This document shows, one piece after another, positions 42,273 through 55,029 of a stretch of 64,000 bases of DNA (positions are counted from its first letter, which is position 1; each line of letters begins with the position of its first letter). This DNA is from Viridothelium virens (Eukaryota > Ascomycota > Dothideomycetes > Trypetheliales > Trypetheliaceae). The DNA lies in NCBI GenBank assembly GCA_010094025.1, contig ML991785.1, forward strand, positions 62,001 through 126,000, written 5' to 3'. The translations under genes were made by a program, and so were the position numbers. The notes under the pieces were generated by a model that searched no databases, was not told the origin of the DNA, and was given only the letters and a program-made list of their open reading frames with translations.

Positions 42273-45038
42273 CTAGGCCCCAAATCGACCTCGCCTCACC
42301 CTACCTCCACTCCGTGTACCATTCGCTGGCCCGATATCAATGCTCCTCATCTCCTCACTCAACGCCTGCATCTCTGCATCTCCCATCGGTGCTCCCATGC
42401 CCAGCTCTACAGTATCAGGGTAGGGCCCCAGCGGAACCTTCGCCGGCACGGGCGGTGGCCCGCCAGCCCCTCGATACCCGCCCTGACCATGACTTTGCAC
42501 CGCATCGAAATTCTCACGATACGCATGCTGTGGCTGATAAGAATAGGAAGGGTCGTAATTGAGAGCAGGATTGGGATCTGGAGGAGCACCACGGTTCGCG
42601 AGATCCGGAGCACCAGCTCCCAAAGGCCGGGACTTCTTCACCAATCGGTTCCTTCCTCCTCCTCCCGCTGCCGTTGTGACTAGTGCTCCGGAATCTCTCT
42701 GCATCTGCATCATAGGGGCCGGGTTTGGATGCGAAACTGGCTGCATTTCTTCTCTACCTCCTGATGAAGGTGCATAAGAAGGCTGGCCATACGGTTTCGG
42801 CGCCCCCATCCCCACCCCCTTCATCGTCACTGGTATGCTCGTCCCCGCTCCTGCTGCCCCACCAACCTTCGTCCTCACGGTAATCATTGGCTGTGCACCC
42901 CGTGGGCCAACACGCCCAGCGCGTTCCTCGGCACCAATCTCGCTCGCTGCTTTGGGGCCTTTGCGTTCGGGTTCCGGCGCCCAAGAGTCAGCGGGCAGGT
43001 GGTCGGAGGGATCGACGACGGAGCCAGATGAGGTGATGATGGGTTCGCCGCTGCGGTGAGACTCAATCGGTGTGAAGCCCTTGCGAGAATTGATGGTAGA
43101 GACAGGGGATGGTGAGTGAGTTTGTTGAGTTGGGGCGTGAGACTCAGGATAGTATATGGGAGAGCGACCTCCTGATTTGACGGCTGGATTGAAGGCGTCA
43201 AAGGAGTCCGGGGAGAAGGGTGTGCTGCCCCCTCCGAGACCCCCGCTTCCGGGAGGTGCAGGGTGAGGAGACACAGATTTGCGGGTTGGCGTGGAGTGAG
43301 AAGAGACTGGAGGTCTGGTTTGGCGTAGAGGTGCAGGGACTGGGGAAGGCTGAGAGGAGGGCGAAATAGGCCGGGGTTTGATGAGCGGGACGGAATGTGG
43401 ACTGGAGTGTCGTTGGGTTGGTGAGGGAGCAGGCGGTGTTGACTCGACTGGAGCGTATTGTGGACGCTGATAGGTAAAGGGAGACGGCTGTGGAGAATCC
43501 TGGCTGACCATTTCCCGCGATATGTGTGTGGGCGTCGAATGCACCGAGCCCTGGGAAGGATGCGTTTGGGGCGAGCCTCGAAGTGAAGAAACTTGATTGC
43601 CATGCGGCGAATGCGCCAATGGCGAGCTTTGGGGACCGTTCTCAGCAACGCTCATTCTATGGCGGTGTGCCGCATAAGCGCGCATATCCTGGGAGCTGTT
43701 GAGATTAGGGGTTGAGCGATAATTGCTCAAGGTGGGGGCGCTGTTCCTGTGCGCTGGTGGAGGTGGTGGCGATGGGTACTCATCTTCAACGGTCGGTTGC
43801 ATGTTATGCATTTGCTGCGATCTCCTTTGATCTCTGGACCAGTCCGGAGGCTGTTCGTGTCCAAAGTCACCTCCAGCAAAGGGTTCGGCTGATGAATGCC
43901 TGACTTCGTGGTAGCCTTCCGATGCGGGTGCGACAGCAGGTGCAGAGTATGAGTGTGGTAGAGGAGGCCCTCGGTGTCCATGGTATTCAGAATATCCGTG
44001 AGGTTGCTGTTGGTGATTCCAAGCCGGAGAATCTGACCACCCTTGCTCGCTTGCGTGGACACTTGCTGCATCGTCCGCATAATTCAGCGAGTAGGGAGAT
44101 ACTTCACGCTGCGTATGGTAGTCTTCATGCATATTTGACTCATATCCGTAGTCAGATCTATCTTCGTGATGGGCAGCGTATTCTGTTGGCGGTTCTGAAG
44201 GCTGGTAGTTGTCCGGCTGAAAACTCGCGGGTGATGACATGGGAGTCTCCCTGATAGCAAATCCGCTTGGCGAATTACTGGCCGGAAGTGGACGCTGATG
44301 TGGTGGAGTATGGTAGTTTCTTGGACCGAAAGAATGTTGTGGGGTTGCCGCACTTCGGTCTGGAGTGCTCATTGGAGAGGAATCATTTGGGCCTGCCGGC
44401 AATGGTCTCCTGCGTAAAGGCGGTTGTTGTCGTGGTCCTGCCATCGAGGGACTGCCCCCAGGACCCAAGCCCATGCCCATGTGTCCTTGCATACCCTCTG
44501 AAGCCTGCCGCTCAGAGGAAACGCGCGTATCATAGTATGTCAGTTCAATCCGGATTTCGCCAGCGTATTTGCCCTTGCAATTTAGATTATGCCATTTGTC
44601 GCCCTTGCCACCACCAGAGACGACGACCTCTCCCAGGCTGACCCAAGTCTCACCAATGAGATCGGTCCGCTTGTCATCGTTAAAGACGGAAACTTTGAGA
44701 CTGTAGTAATCCGGCGAATCATGAACGGTAAAGCGCAGTTCCTGGTCCCTGGAGCGTGAATCAGCATTTGTTACTGCTTTGAATGCAATTGAAGATGTAT
44801 ACCATTTCGGGGTTTGACCACCTCTGATGTCGGTTTCGGTCTTCTTGGCCTCCTTTCCCAGTCTTGCCGCACAATAAGGATCTTGTTTACCCATTGTCTT
44901 CCGATTCGGCAAATTCTTGGCTCTGTCGACCACCACGACCAGCGTCCCAATTTCTTCTCCGTCCACTGTCATGTCGGAATAGATGCCTGCGACGTGGGGG
45001 CCACTCATAGGACCTTTGTTGAGAACTCTGCTCGCCAT
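42273..45038 (-). CDS. C2-domain ingression protein, Fic1/Inn1-like (cytokinesis)
   Basis: Inn1 in budding yeast and Fic1 in fission yeast couple the actomyosin ring to membrane ingression and primary septum formation. The protein is about 903 residues once a 54-nt intron in the C2 domain is removed. The N-terminus carries the diagnostic C2 block: HVAGIYSDMTVDGEEIGTL, RAKNLPNRKTMGKQDPYC, RFTVHDSPDYYSLKVSVFND, LIGETWVSLGEVVV and KWHNLNCKGKYAGEIRIEL, to about residue 150. The remaining three-quarters is disordered, rich in Pro, Ser, His and Gln, with many PxxP stretches suited to SH3 partners such as the F-BAR and Cyk3-type proteins that bind Inn1/Fic1. Its start faces, across 1.1 kb, a septation-induced gene (46132) on the other strand, so the two may share control elements. 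Orthology is inferred from motifs. Confidence 0.9.
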   Translation of the reverse strand: MASRVLNKGPMSGPHVAGIYSDMTVDGEEIGTLVVVVDRAKNLPNRKTMGKQDPYCAARLGKEAKKTETDIRGGQTPKWYTSSIAFKAVTNADSRSRDQELRFTVHDSPDYYSLKVSVFNDDKRTDLIGETWVSLGEVVVSGGGKGDKWHNLNCKGKYAGEIRIELTYYDTRVSSERQASEGMQGHMGMGLGPGGSPSMAGPRQQPPLRRRPLPAGPNDSSPMSTPDRSAATPQHSFGPRNYHTPPHQRPLPASNSPSGFAIRETPMSSPASFQPDNYQPSEPPTEYAAHHEDRSDYGYESNMHEDYHTQREVSPYSLNYADDAASVHASEQGWSDSPAWNHQQQPHGYSEYHGHRGPPLPHSYSAPAVAPASEGYHEVRHSSAEPFAGGDFGHEQPPDWSRDQRRSQQMHNMQPTVEDEYPSPPPPPAHRNSAPTLSNYRSTPNLNSSQDMRAYAAHRHRMSVAENGPQSSPLAHSPHGNQVSSLRGSPQTHPSQGSVHSTPTHISREMVSQDSPQPSPFTYQRPQYAPVESTPPAPSPTQRHSSPHSVPLIKPRPISPSSQPSPVPAPLRQTRPPVSSHSTPTRKSVSPHPAPPGSGGLGGGSTPFSPDSFDAFNPAVKSGGRSPIYYPESHAPTQQTHSPSPVSTINSRKGFTPIESHRSGEPIITSSGSVVDPSDHLPADSWAPEPERKGPKAASEIGAEERAGRVGPRGAQPMITVRTKVGGAAGAGTSIPVTMKGVGMGAPKPYGQPSYAPSSGGREEMQPVSHPNPAPMMQMQRDSGALVTTAAGGGGRNRLVKKSRPLGAGAPDLANRGAPPDPNPALNYDPSYSYQPQHAYRENFDAVQSHGQGGYRGAGGPPPVPAKVPLGPYPDTVELGMGAPMGDAEMQALSEEMRSIDIGPANGTRSGGRVRRGRFGA
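44749..44802 (-). other. 54-nt in-frame intron inside the C2 domain
   Basis: Read on the minus strand it begins GTATAC, contains GCTGATTCA as branch site and ends CTCCAG. Its length is a multiple of three and it holds no stop, so the reading frame runs straight through. Removal restores TPKWDQELRFTVH, the expected C2 sequence; retention would add 18 residues in the domain. Confidence 0.85.
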
Positions 45039-46131
45039 AGCTTCGGATTAGCAACTACTCGAGCTAATGATACACGACACTAGTACAAGCCGATTCTCTT
45101 GCGGAATTTGAGGGCAGAGTCGAGGGTAAAAGGTCAACCGAAGCTCGAGTGAATGGGCCGGTGAGTATATAAAGCTGAATGAAGGGATTCTGGGGCCGCG
45201 CAATCGAGTTGGAAGCTTATGTTGTCATAACGGGATAATGAGTGGTGATCGGGCAATGCAAATTCAATTGATTCACGACCGAACCCGATAATTATTCAAA
45301 GTAAGGGAAAAGTCAAGGACTTGAGCTCCAACCGAGGGGAGCCGACATGGTGGAGACGTCAGAGTGTTGTGGGGTGGAAGCTTGTTTTGATAGTTGGTAC
45401 AGCTGTTGATGGTGTGGCTGGTGAGCATTTGCATTTGGCCAAGGTGGCTGGGGCAAACGCGGAAACATGAACACCACCACGCCACCGAGACACGTCGATC
45501 ACATGATGCAAGGTGGTTTTTTGTACGATCGCCCTACATGATGTTGTTGGATTGATCTTCACATCCAACAATGTTTCATTTCTTTCGTTTTCAGATAGTC
45601 TAGACGAGTCTTCAGCTGTGTACAGAGCTACAAAACTCTCCTCATTGCCTCTCCATGTGTAGACTCTCCTCTGTACCATACCTTAATTATTGAAACGAGC
45701 GGATGCCTTAGTGCATGATAATAATAATAAGCCGAACGGGGCTCAGCGGAAAGTCGCCGAACAAAACGTACCCCTGCGCTCATCCCTTAATACCGTTACC
45801 AGCTTTGGCTTCTGATCCACGCCGACCTACACCAGTGAATTTGCCCCTATCTCTCTCCAGACACTCTTTTCTCCTCAGCACGCTCTTTTCGCTTGGTTTT
45901 GACAGCCGTCCAGTTCACGTGGTTTTCTCGATCTTTTGCAAGTTCCACTGTCTTTTTGAGCATCCCTCTAGAAACAAACTACTATCAGACGCTCGCGCTT
46001 CACTGGCACTAATCCAGTCTCCCTTCAAGTGCGACTCGTCGCTAAGATCGCATTTTTAATTCCTCTCTCCAAAAGGTGGCTCCACAGCAGGCGGCCGACC
46101 CAGCATCTGGCCGCAGGCCTCATCGCTCGAC
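45039..46131. other. divergent promoter between Fic1-like and Uds1 genes
   Basis: A 1.1 kb gap with the two starts facing away from each other. A TTTATATA stretch on the minus strand near 45,165-45,172 lies about 130 bases before the Fic1-like start and could be its TATA element. The last 300 bases before 46132 are pyrimidine-rich (CTCTCTCCAGACACTC, CTTTTCTCCTCAGC), as expected of a plus-strand leader. Short frames inside are not supported as genes. Confidence 0.5.
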
Positions 46132-48587
46132 ATGTACCGAACTGCTCTTCGCAACCCTTTTAGCTCCTCTCGAAGCGTCACCAGCGACCAGATCCTTATC
46201 AGTCCCCCTACTGCCAGTTCAATATATGGCGAGGAAAGTACACCTCTACCAGATCTGAAGAGCGGAGAGTCAATCAAGCCAACGAGTCCACAATTCGCGG
46301 ACAGCGCGTCACTCTTTGCACCCTCAAAGCAAGTCCTGCAAGACTATCAACGATGGCTCAAAACAAACAACAAGGATGGTGACGCGAGCGGACGCGATCG
46401 AAGTATGCCTCATTCCGACGACCCCGTGGGTATGCACCTTCTTGTAGAGACGGCTATGGGTGATAGCGAGGAATTCAGGATATTGTCTGTTGAGGAGGTG
46501 GAGGAACTAAAGAAAGAGAAGCGGAAGCTGTCGGCGCAGATCGAGAGTGTCAGACGAAAGCTGGCGCTCGAGTCGAAAGTCCGAGATGCAGCGGTGTCCT
46601 TGACAAGATTGTATTCGCGGAAAGGACACTCACTGGATTCTGTACCCACGCTCAAAAGGCACAGGAGGAATCAGAAGGGCAGCGACTCAAGTGTGGGAAG
46701 TAGAGATAGTGACGCTCTCAATCAGACCGAGGATGAACTCGCCGTCAGCACGCGAAAATGTGATGACTTATCCAAAGAGATGTGGGATCTCGATATCAGA
46801 TACAGGGCCATCGAGGGGCAGTTATTGAGACACACGGCTGGTGTGTTACAAGCAACTCATGCTGGACCTAGAGTGCAAATGAAGGGAAGTGATGCGAACA
46901 GCTTACCACGACCGCAACCTCCTGATAGTCCGCAGAGTGTCTACAGCACCATGGAGAAAAGACGAACTGCAATGACCCAGGATGACGACAACTTCGACGA
47001 CCGGAGTTTCTATCGTGAAGCTGATCAGCTAGATGGCTTCGTGGATCGAATGCGTATTAGGCAAAGCTCAATATACGATTCTGACACCGACAAGCCTCTA
47101 CCAAGACCACCGGATTCCGCTACGGCGGATACCTTTGCCCTTTCGTCGATTGCGTCTCGATTAGCTACCTCAAATAAGCGACTACGAGAACTTTTACGCG
47201 AAACAGAGCAAGAAGTCGGCAACTCCAATTTCCCTGAACCCCCTGAAGTCTCCACCCCCGACCCACAGGAACAAATGAACTACCTTGATGAACTTTCCTA
47301 TGAAGTCGAACGCGTCCATCGCTCTCTCGCCTCGCAGAACTCCTCTTCTCAAGACTCCACCATCATGGCCAATCTCTGGGATCTCGTCTCCGCCAACGAA
47401 GAACGCGCCCGCGAATGGAAGCGTCAACAACTCGAAGACCCCACCCAAGAAGCCGACACAGACGACGACGAACCAGCCGCCATCCCCAACGAACAATTCA
47501 CCCCCGACGCCTTCGCCACCAAAGTCCAACGCCTCTGCAGCCGCGCCGGCATCCTCCGCGACCAGCAGACCATCCTCCGCCGGCAGATCCAACAGCAGCG
47601 CGACCTCCGCACTCAAGCCGACGCCAGCTCTGCCAACCTCGACACCCTCAACGAAGAAATCCTGCAAGCACGCGCCCGCCACGCCGCCGCAGAAACCGAG
47701 ACCGGCGACGCCCGCGCCGAACTTGCCGCCGTCTCCGCTGAGCTCGAGCGCCTCCGCGAGACTAGCTCGACCAGGAGTGTCGCGCAGCAGGATGCGACAG
47801 GTTCTACGACTGACACTGCCACTACTGCTGCTGCTACCGCTGCCGCCGCTGAAGCTGAAGCCCGCGCCACGAAAGCGGAAGACGAGTTGCGGAATCTGGA
47901 AGGCGAGGTCGTGCGTCTGACGACGGAGCTCACGGTCGCGAAGGCAGAGCTCGATGGCGCGTACGGGACGCGAGCGCAGCGGGCGGCCGAGGGCGGCGCG
48001 GACTTGCGGCGGGAGGTGGAGGATTTGTCGGCGAGGAATGCCGGGTTGCAGAGCCGGGCGGAGACGCTGCAGCGGGAGCTCGAGGGGACGCTGGCGGAGT
48101 ACGAGGAGTTGGTGAAGGGGAGTGTGGAGGCGGAGAGGGAGCGGGATGGGCTGGAGGGCGTGTGTGATGGGCTGCGGGAGCGGGTGGAGGGGCTGGAGGC
48201 GAAGTTGAGCGAGGAGCGGATTCGCTGGATGGGGGTGAAGAGTCCGGCGACGGCGGCGGCGCAGGGAGGCGTTGGAGCGTCGCCGGGGCAGGAGACGACG
48301 AGTACGGTGGTGTTGAAGAATGAGTTTAAGCGGATGATGAGAGACACGCGGACGGAGAATCTGAAGATGTTGAGGGTGAGTTGCTCCACTTTTCTCTTGA
48401 GCCCTTTATTACGTTGTTGGATGACTTTGATTGTGATCAAGGGCTTTGAGGCCATGGAATTGGGCTAATTCGTTCCGTCTAGGCTGAGCAAGAGGAGCGA
48501 CGCAAACTTGAAGCGCTGCTCCGACAGATGCGGAAAGACGGGGCTCCCCCGAAATCGGGGTTGAGTCAAAGCACGCTTGCTGCATGA
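46132..48587 (+). CDS. Uds1-domain coiled-coil protein (up-regulated during septation)
   Basis: The domain is named after a fission-yeast gene induced at septation. Two exons, 46132-48375 and 48483-48587, with a GTGAGT donor and TCTAG acceptor, give 782 residues. The Uds1 block is at about 100-230: GMHLLVETAMGDSEEFRIL, SVEEVEELKKEKRKL, SRKGHSLDSVPTLKRHRR, STRKCDDLSKEMWDLD. Residues about 330-470 hold a linker and helical parts (LRELLRETEQEVGNS); from about 455 to 780 it is a long coiled coil (LREDQQTILRRQIQQQRDL is typical in style), ending AEQEERRKLEALLRQMRKD. Between 47.4 and 48.3 kb the coding strand is very GC-rich, first C-rich then G-rich. It is divergent from the Fic1-like gene. The domain call is good; the molecular role in septation is unknown. 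Confidence 0.88.
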
Positions 48588-49227
48588 GTTATCAATCTTC
48601 ATCTGAGCGAATATCTTTTGGGATCTAGGGCACATCATGCTCGAGCGTTGATACGGGGAGGATTAGTGCCGGCATTAAAGGCGTTTGTGTGATAGACCAA
48701 CAATTCCCCGACATAAGGGTCAAAGAGGCGGCATTGTTTGAATAGACGTTTCTGCTATGCCAGTATGTGCAGATACTTTTGGCAAAAATAGAGCCGAGGG
48801 GATGTGAACACGCATTGAAGATCTTCTTTCTGACCATTGAGAAATTTTTCATAGTTTTCCTAAATATCCGTTACTTTCCCTGCAAGCGACCCTTCGTCTT
48901 CCCATTCCATGATTGTCGTATCCTTGCTATCGATGCTCGTTCGAGTGCCGAGGCTTGGACATTTTTGTACAATCCAGCAAGATCTAAAATTTTCCGGTTT
49001 GGCTCTACATCCATGGCCACGCGAAGGCGCCATTGTATTCAAGTCTATGGCCGTCGCGTTTCTCCGCCCTGCCTCACATTCGACTGGACTTGATCTGATC
49101 CTGGGTTCCCCTCTGCTAATTCCTGAGCCTTGTCCGCCAACCCACCTGTGCCTTCGAAATCGCGAGCTTTAGTCGGCCTAAGTTTTGCGCAAGACATCAG
49201 CATTGACTTCTCGGGATGAGCTCTCTC
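48588..49227. other. convergent 3' intergenic region
   Basis: Between the 3' ends of the Uds1 gene (plus) and the small conserved protein gene (minus). Short frames only. Confidence 0.5.
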
Positions 49228-49737
49228 TTAGAATTTATGGGTTTGAATGGAGGATAAGGGGTTTCTGAAGGCAACGCAGAGATTGGAGATGGGGCCAATG
49301 GCACGGATGTGATTCATGTAACAAGAGGGAAAGAAAGACGTACTGTCCTGTCCGCGGATTGATCTCTCCACCCTCTTCAAGCGGGATCTCACGATTGCCA
49401 CCCGCTCCGGAGGCAGCGCTCCCATATGTCACATCTGCACCGGGGAACTTCTGTTGAACGGTTTCGTCGACGCCGGACTCAGCAGCTACATCAGTGTTAA
49501 CAGAGCTTGGTTCTGAGTTTGAGCGAACGCGGATATTGATTGGCGTAAGGAAACCCACGATAAGTAGGTAAGAACGAGCAAAAAGGAGGAATGGAACGCA
49601 CTGGAATCGCTGGCACCCTTTGCGTGACGTGCAGAGAGACTCGCATCATGACCCATTTTTGCAGCCCTGGAGTTGAGGTCTGCCTCGGCTTGCTGGGCAA
49701 GTTGGAGAGGATCCTGGCCTTCGTATTCCTTAGACAT
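49228..49737 (-). CDS. small conserved fungal protein, about 113 residues
   Basis: Three exons (49602-49737, 49344-49512, 49228-49264) fit in phase. The sequence begins MSKEYEGQDPLQLAQQAE and has ADLNSRAAKMGHD, then ESGVDETVQQKFPGADVTYG, then SAASGAGGNREIPLEEGG. This pattern of a short acidic Gly/Ala-rich soluble protein recurs in filamentous fungi as an unnamed family; I know no function. There is no signal peptide or membrane segment. The last exon (12 codons) is the least certain: the protein may instead end in a different frame soon after GEINPRTG. It lies just downstream of the MAP kinase gene on the same strand, with about 510 bases between. Confidence 0.7.
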
Positions 49738-50249
49738 GTTTATAGGCTGGTATTGGTATGCCTGAGGTCGAGTACAGCGTATGGAAAAAAGAATCGAAGA
49801 GCGATTAAACTGAAATAAGTGGGAGTGGGGTGAAGAGGGTGTCGTGTGTTGTGTCCTAGCCTCTGGAAGAGATGGGTCTGGTGGGGTGTTTGTGGACATG
49901 TACGTCATCATCCGTGATTTGGCTGGCGATCTGCGATGGCGTGGATGGATCGAATTTTGATTTCCGCATCTCCTGACTCAGGTACCGATAGACCATAGAG
50001 GCCACGGTGAGCACTTCGACATTTTCAAAATGAGGTAGAAGCACTATCAAAAGTGTAAAATAGAAAATTTTGCAATTATATCCTGATGCTCAACAAGAGA
50101 GACCTGTATATCTCCACGCAGAATTCGGCAATCGTTGCCTCCATACCCAAAAACCATATTTCAACTCGAAGCAAAGACCAAGGGAAGAAATCTTGAGGCA
50201 TACATCCAGCCCTCCAATCTATCGATACCCCCAATTCCCTTCCTCATCA
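49738..50249. other. short intergenic region
   Basis: 3' flank of the MAP kinase and promoter of the small conserved gene, both minus-strand. A near-palindromic AT-rich stretch around 50,050-50,080 may be a polyadenylation region; nothing else seen. Confidence 0.4.
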
Positions 50250-51811
<1,562 letters not shown>

Positions 51812-52698
51812 GTTTGCAAATAATTCAGACGCGTATCAATTGCGGAAGAGAGGTACAGAGAAATGACAAGACTCGGCAGTAATATTGGTTGATCAACCTT
51901 TATTGAGGTCTAATAATATGAGGCTCTTGCACCTAATTGGGGTTGTGAGCAAGGCTTGGACGAATGCCTGCGAGTACTGCGCCCCAATCCCAAGGGTGTG
52001 ATAACACGGCCAGACAGCAGGCCGGCCAGGTGTGAAACGAGTGGTGTAGGCGAGGAAGAAGCAATGCCAAAAGGGCCAAAACAACGACGACTTTTTGAAG
52101 AGAGCAAAACAGCAAGGCAGGAGAATATGGAGACGGTGACGGTGGTGCTCGAGCAGGCTACTTCAGGGAGGTGCCACGAACGCGCCGACTGGGGGGATTT
52201 GATTCGAGTGCGGGGCAGTTCTCATTGGAGGGGCTCATCAGGCTCAGGCCGGTTTGACGCAGCTCATGAACGATGTGGCATCCTTGCTGCTTACGCTCAC
52301 CGTCATCAGGGCCCTTTACCATGGCCCTCTCGCGAATCCTCCGGGCCCGATGAAGCGGTGACTGGACCTGCAGACAGACAGCCCAAATGAACCTAATTTC
52401 GCCCTACAGGCTCCAGTTACCAAGAAGAGGCGGTCCGCCGTGGTGACAACGTCATGAGCTCCATGCAGTGAACTCAAATGATGTGTGCAAGTGTAAATAC
52501 AAGAAGATTACAGATTAAATGCCTTCTCACTTCCGCTTCACCGAGAGCCGTCCGCATGATGACCACCCTTTCACTAGTGTCCACCAAAACCTGAAGCGGC
52601 GACCAGCCTAGGTCCCACTATCCTAATGCTTTTCAAAAACCAAAGGAAAGAAAAAACGCCAGGTGCCCACCAACGCCTTGCTGTAATATTTCATCAAG
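51812..52698. other. promoter of the MAP kinase gene
   Basis: About 890 bases. A 144-codon plus-strand frame (51956-52390) lies wholly inside this probable promoter and leader and has no motif; not called. Confidence 0.5.
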
Positions 52699-55029
52699 TC
52701 ATCGGCGCAAACTCGAGTCCGTCGTGGATCCAGCGAGTTCGCTCAGATCGCTAGGTTCACTAGGTTGACCTTCAAACGAAAAGCGGAAGCCACTAAATTC
52801 CGGCTGTAATGGAGATATAGGTCCTCGATCCTCCAGATGGACGGGGGTAAGCGGTCCTCTATCGGAGGAATGAACCGGTGATATTATATCCGAGGGCTGC
52901 ACTGGCGACGATGCAAGAGTGCTGCTGCGAAAGGTATTGCTTTCGCGGTTCGATAAAGAATTACTTTCGTGATTTGATAAGGTATTGCTACCTCGATTTG
53001 ACAGGGTGTTGCTTCCTCGGTTTGTTAGGCTGTCTCTGCCATTCCCGGAAGTTGGCGACGGCAGCGGGTCCACGCCATTGTAGATGCGCTCTCTCAGCAT
53101 CATTGCCTGCTTCTCGCCTACAGCCGGTGCGTCCATTTCTTGCCGACTCGGCGCATCGCCAGGCATCTCGTAAATCTCGCGCTCTTTGTTGTCTGCTTCG
53201 GCAGGGTCCGAAGGTGTGCCGGGTCCACTAAGGCTCATCAAGCCATTTCTCGACAGATGAGGTGTGAAGAAGCCGGTACTAGGACTGCCCGGACTTCCCG
53301 GCGTGGTTGGAGTAACAGCTGAATTGGGTCGATAATTGAGCTCATCAAAAGGATTTCGCTCATTGGCATGCTCTGCCTTGTCTTTTCCATGTCTACTCAC
53401 AGGTTCCACTGCTGGAAGTTCTGCTTTAGGGAAGACCCGACTGTCGTCTGGTTGCTCAGTCATTGGAGAAGCTCCTTTCTCCCCAGTCACTTCTGAATCG
53501 CGACGGTGCTTTCGGCGATTATGGAGAACAAGGAGAGCAAGCAGGATACTGATCACGACGACCGCGCCGATGACAATTCCAATGATCGCACCGGTGCTGA
53601 GCGAACTCGATGGGGAACTGGAGGCATTGGTGTATTGGCTGGCGTCACTGCCATCTGTCGGAGGTTGGATAGCAATGATGTTTTTTTCCATCTGATTTGG
53701 CCACACGCATTGAGAGACACTGAAGTTGGCGTTTTCCCACTCGACGATAAGGTATGCCTCTTGTAAAAATGTTCGACCAAGGGTATACTGAGTTTCATTG
53801 GCCGCGCGGCGTAACGGAAAATATCGCGATTGGTTGGTAAGCCCCTGGTACGGTGGTAGTGCGGTAAGGTCAAAGCTACTGTACGGCAAGACAATATCGA
53901 CGGTATCGCCACCACTGGGGCCCACACCCAGGGTGAAAGTGATGCTTGGATCTTGCTGCAAAAGCTGAGTGTGCAAGGAGTCGTTCACCAGATATAACTC
54001 TGTCGTCTGGTCAAACACAAGACCGAAGGTATCTTCAAATTTCCTGCAGGCATCTAGTGGTAGCCAGATCTGCGGGACAGTCGAATCGATGTATGCATCC
54101 ATGGGCTCTGACAGCATATTCGCATTGATGGTGCCATTTCCAGTAACGTTGATTGAACGGATACCAACAACAATGTCGCGTTCGTTGTCGGGTCCAAGCA
54201 CAAAGGTTAGATTATTCGGTTCAAATCGAGCAGCATCGTAACCACCAAGGGTCAGACTGGCAAGTGTTCCAGTGAAGCCTCCTAAATATCTAATCAGTAA
54301 AGGCAGAGACGATGTTGTCTTCCAAGTGGGCTAGCTTACTATACTTCGCTCCCGCCGAATATCCAAAGGACTTGCTTGGAATAAGATTTTGTGTACGAAG
54401 GTCCTCCATATAGCTTGGCGAGGGATCTGAGAAGTTGGTAAAGTTTGTCGGCTTCGGATTCAGTCCAAATACGCCAAGATAGAAATCATTCACGGCCAAC
54501 GCTGCAACGGTCTGATTTGGCAGTGAGGGACCACCCTGACCTACACCGCCCAAGCCAACGGTATCGTAGCCGTAGTTGGCATTGCCATAATAGCCCAGGT
54601 TCGTCTCAATCCACAAATCCCACAGCCCATTATCCTGCCAGCTTGTGGACTTATTAAAGTCGAAGAACCAACCGCGGTGGTTTTCGCAATCGGAATCCGA
54701 AGACTGGTAGCAACCCAGTGGCTGTACCGTCCATATTTGCTGATCTGCAGTAGAGGGGAGGACTCGAACGTATTGTGAGGGAGTTCCCACGCTCAGGGTA
54801 AATGAATTCCAAGCACCGTCGATGCCATCCCTAGGCTTATGTCAGTACAGCTTCTCAGTATTTGATAGACCGGTATGAAGCAATACCAGTTTTCATCGGG
54901 ATCAAATGAAATGGGCGCTGGCGTAGCGGACGCACGCGGCTCCAGTTCACTACCTCGCGAGCGGGGTGCATTCACGAGTAGTAGTAAAACGACGGCTACG
55001 CAGGACAAAGATAACGAGCGTCGTCCCAT
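52699..55029 (-). CDS. membrane-anchored pepsin-like protein, probably without protease activity
   Basis: A family A1 (pepsin-type) fold with a single membrane segment and a cytoplasmic tail. Exons 54887-55029, 54340-54830 and 52699-54281 fit in phase, total 738 residues. The signal peptide is MGRRSLSLSCVAVVLLLLVNA. The A1 domain runs from about 50 to 410 with SFTLSVGTPSQYVRVLPST; where an active enzyme has the first DTGS, this protein has PSTADQQIW, so that catalytic Asp seems absent. The second site reads AYIDSTVPQIWLP and keeps an Asp. Then TGAIIGIVIGAVVVISILLA crosses the membrane and RRKHRR stops transfer. The tail (about 240 residues) is Ser/Pro/Asn-rich with four 8-residue repeats of the SNTLSNRG type. 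Such proteins could sense or bind rather than cut. It precedes the wall-integrity kinase on the same strand, though this need not mean a link. Confidence 0.85.
52933..53032 (-). repeat. 24-bp coding minisatellite, four copies, in the cytoplasmic tail
   Basis: Four units of 24 bases encode variants of L-S/T-N-R/H-G/E-S-N-T/S in tandem within the tail of the pepsin-like protein. Because the unit is a multiple of three, gain or loss of copies would keep the frame. Confidence 0.8.

Noticed and set aside
51956-52390. 144-codon plus-strand frame
   Set aside because: It lies in the promoter of the MAP kinase gene, with no motif and no paired coding signal.
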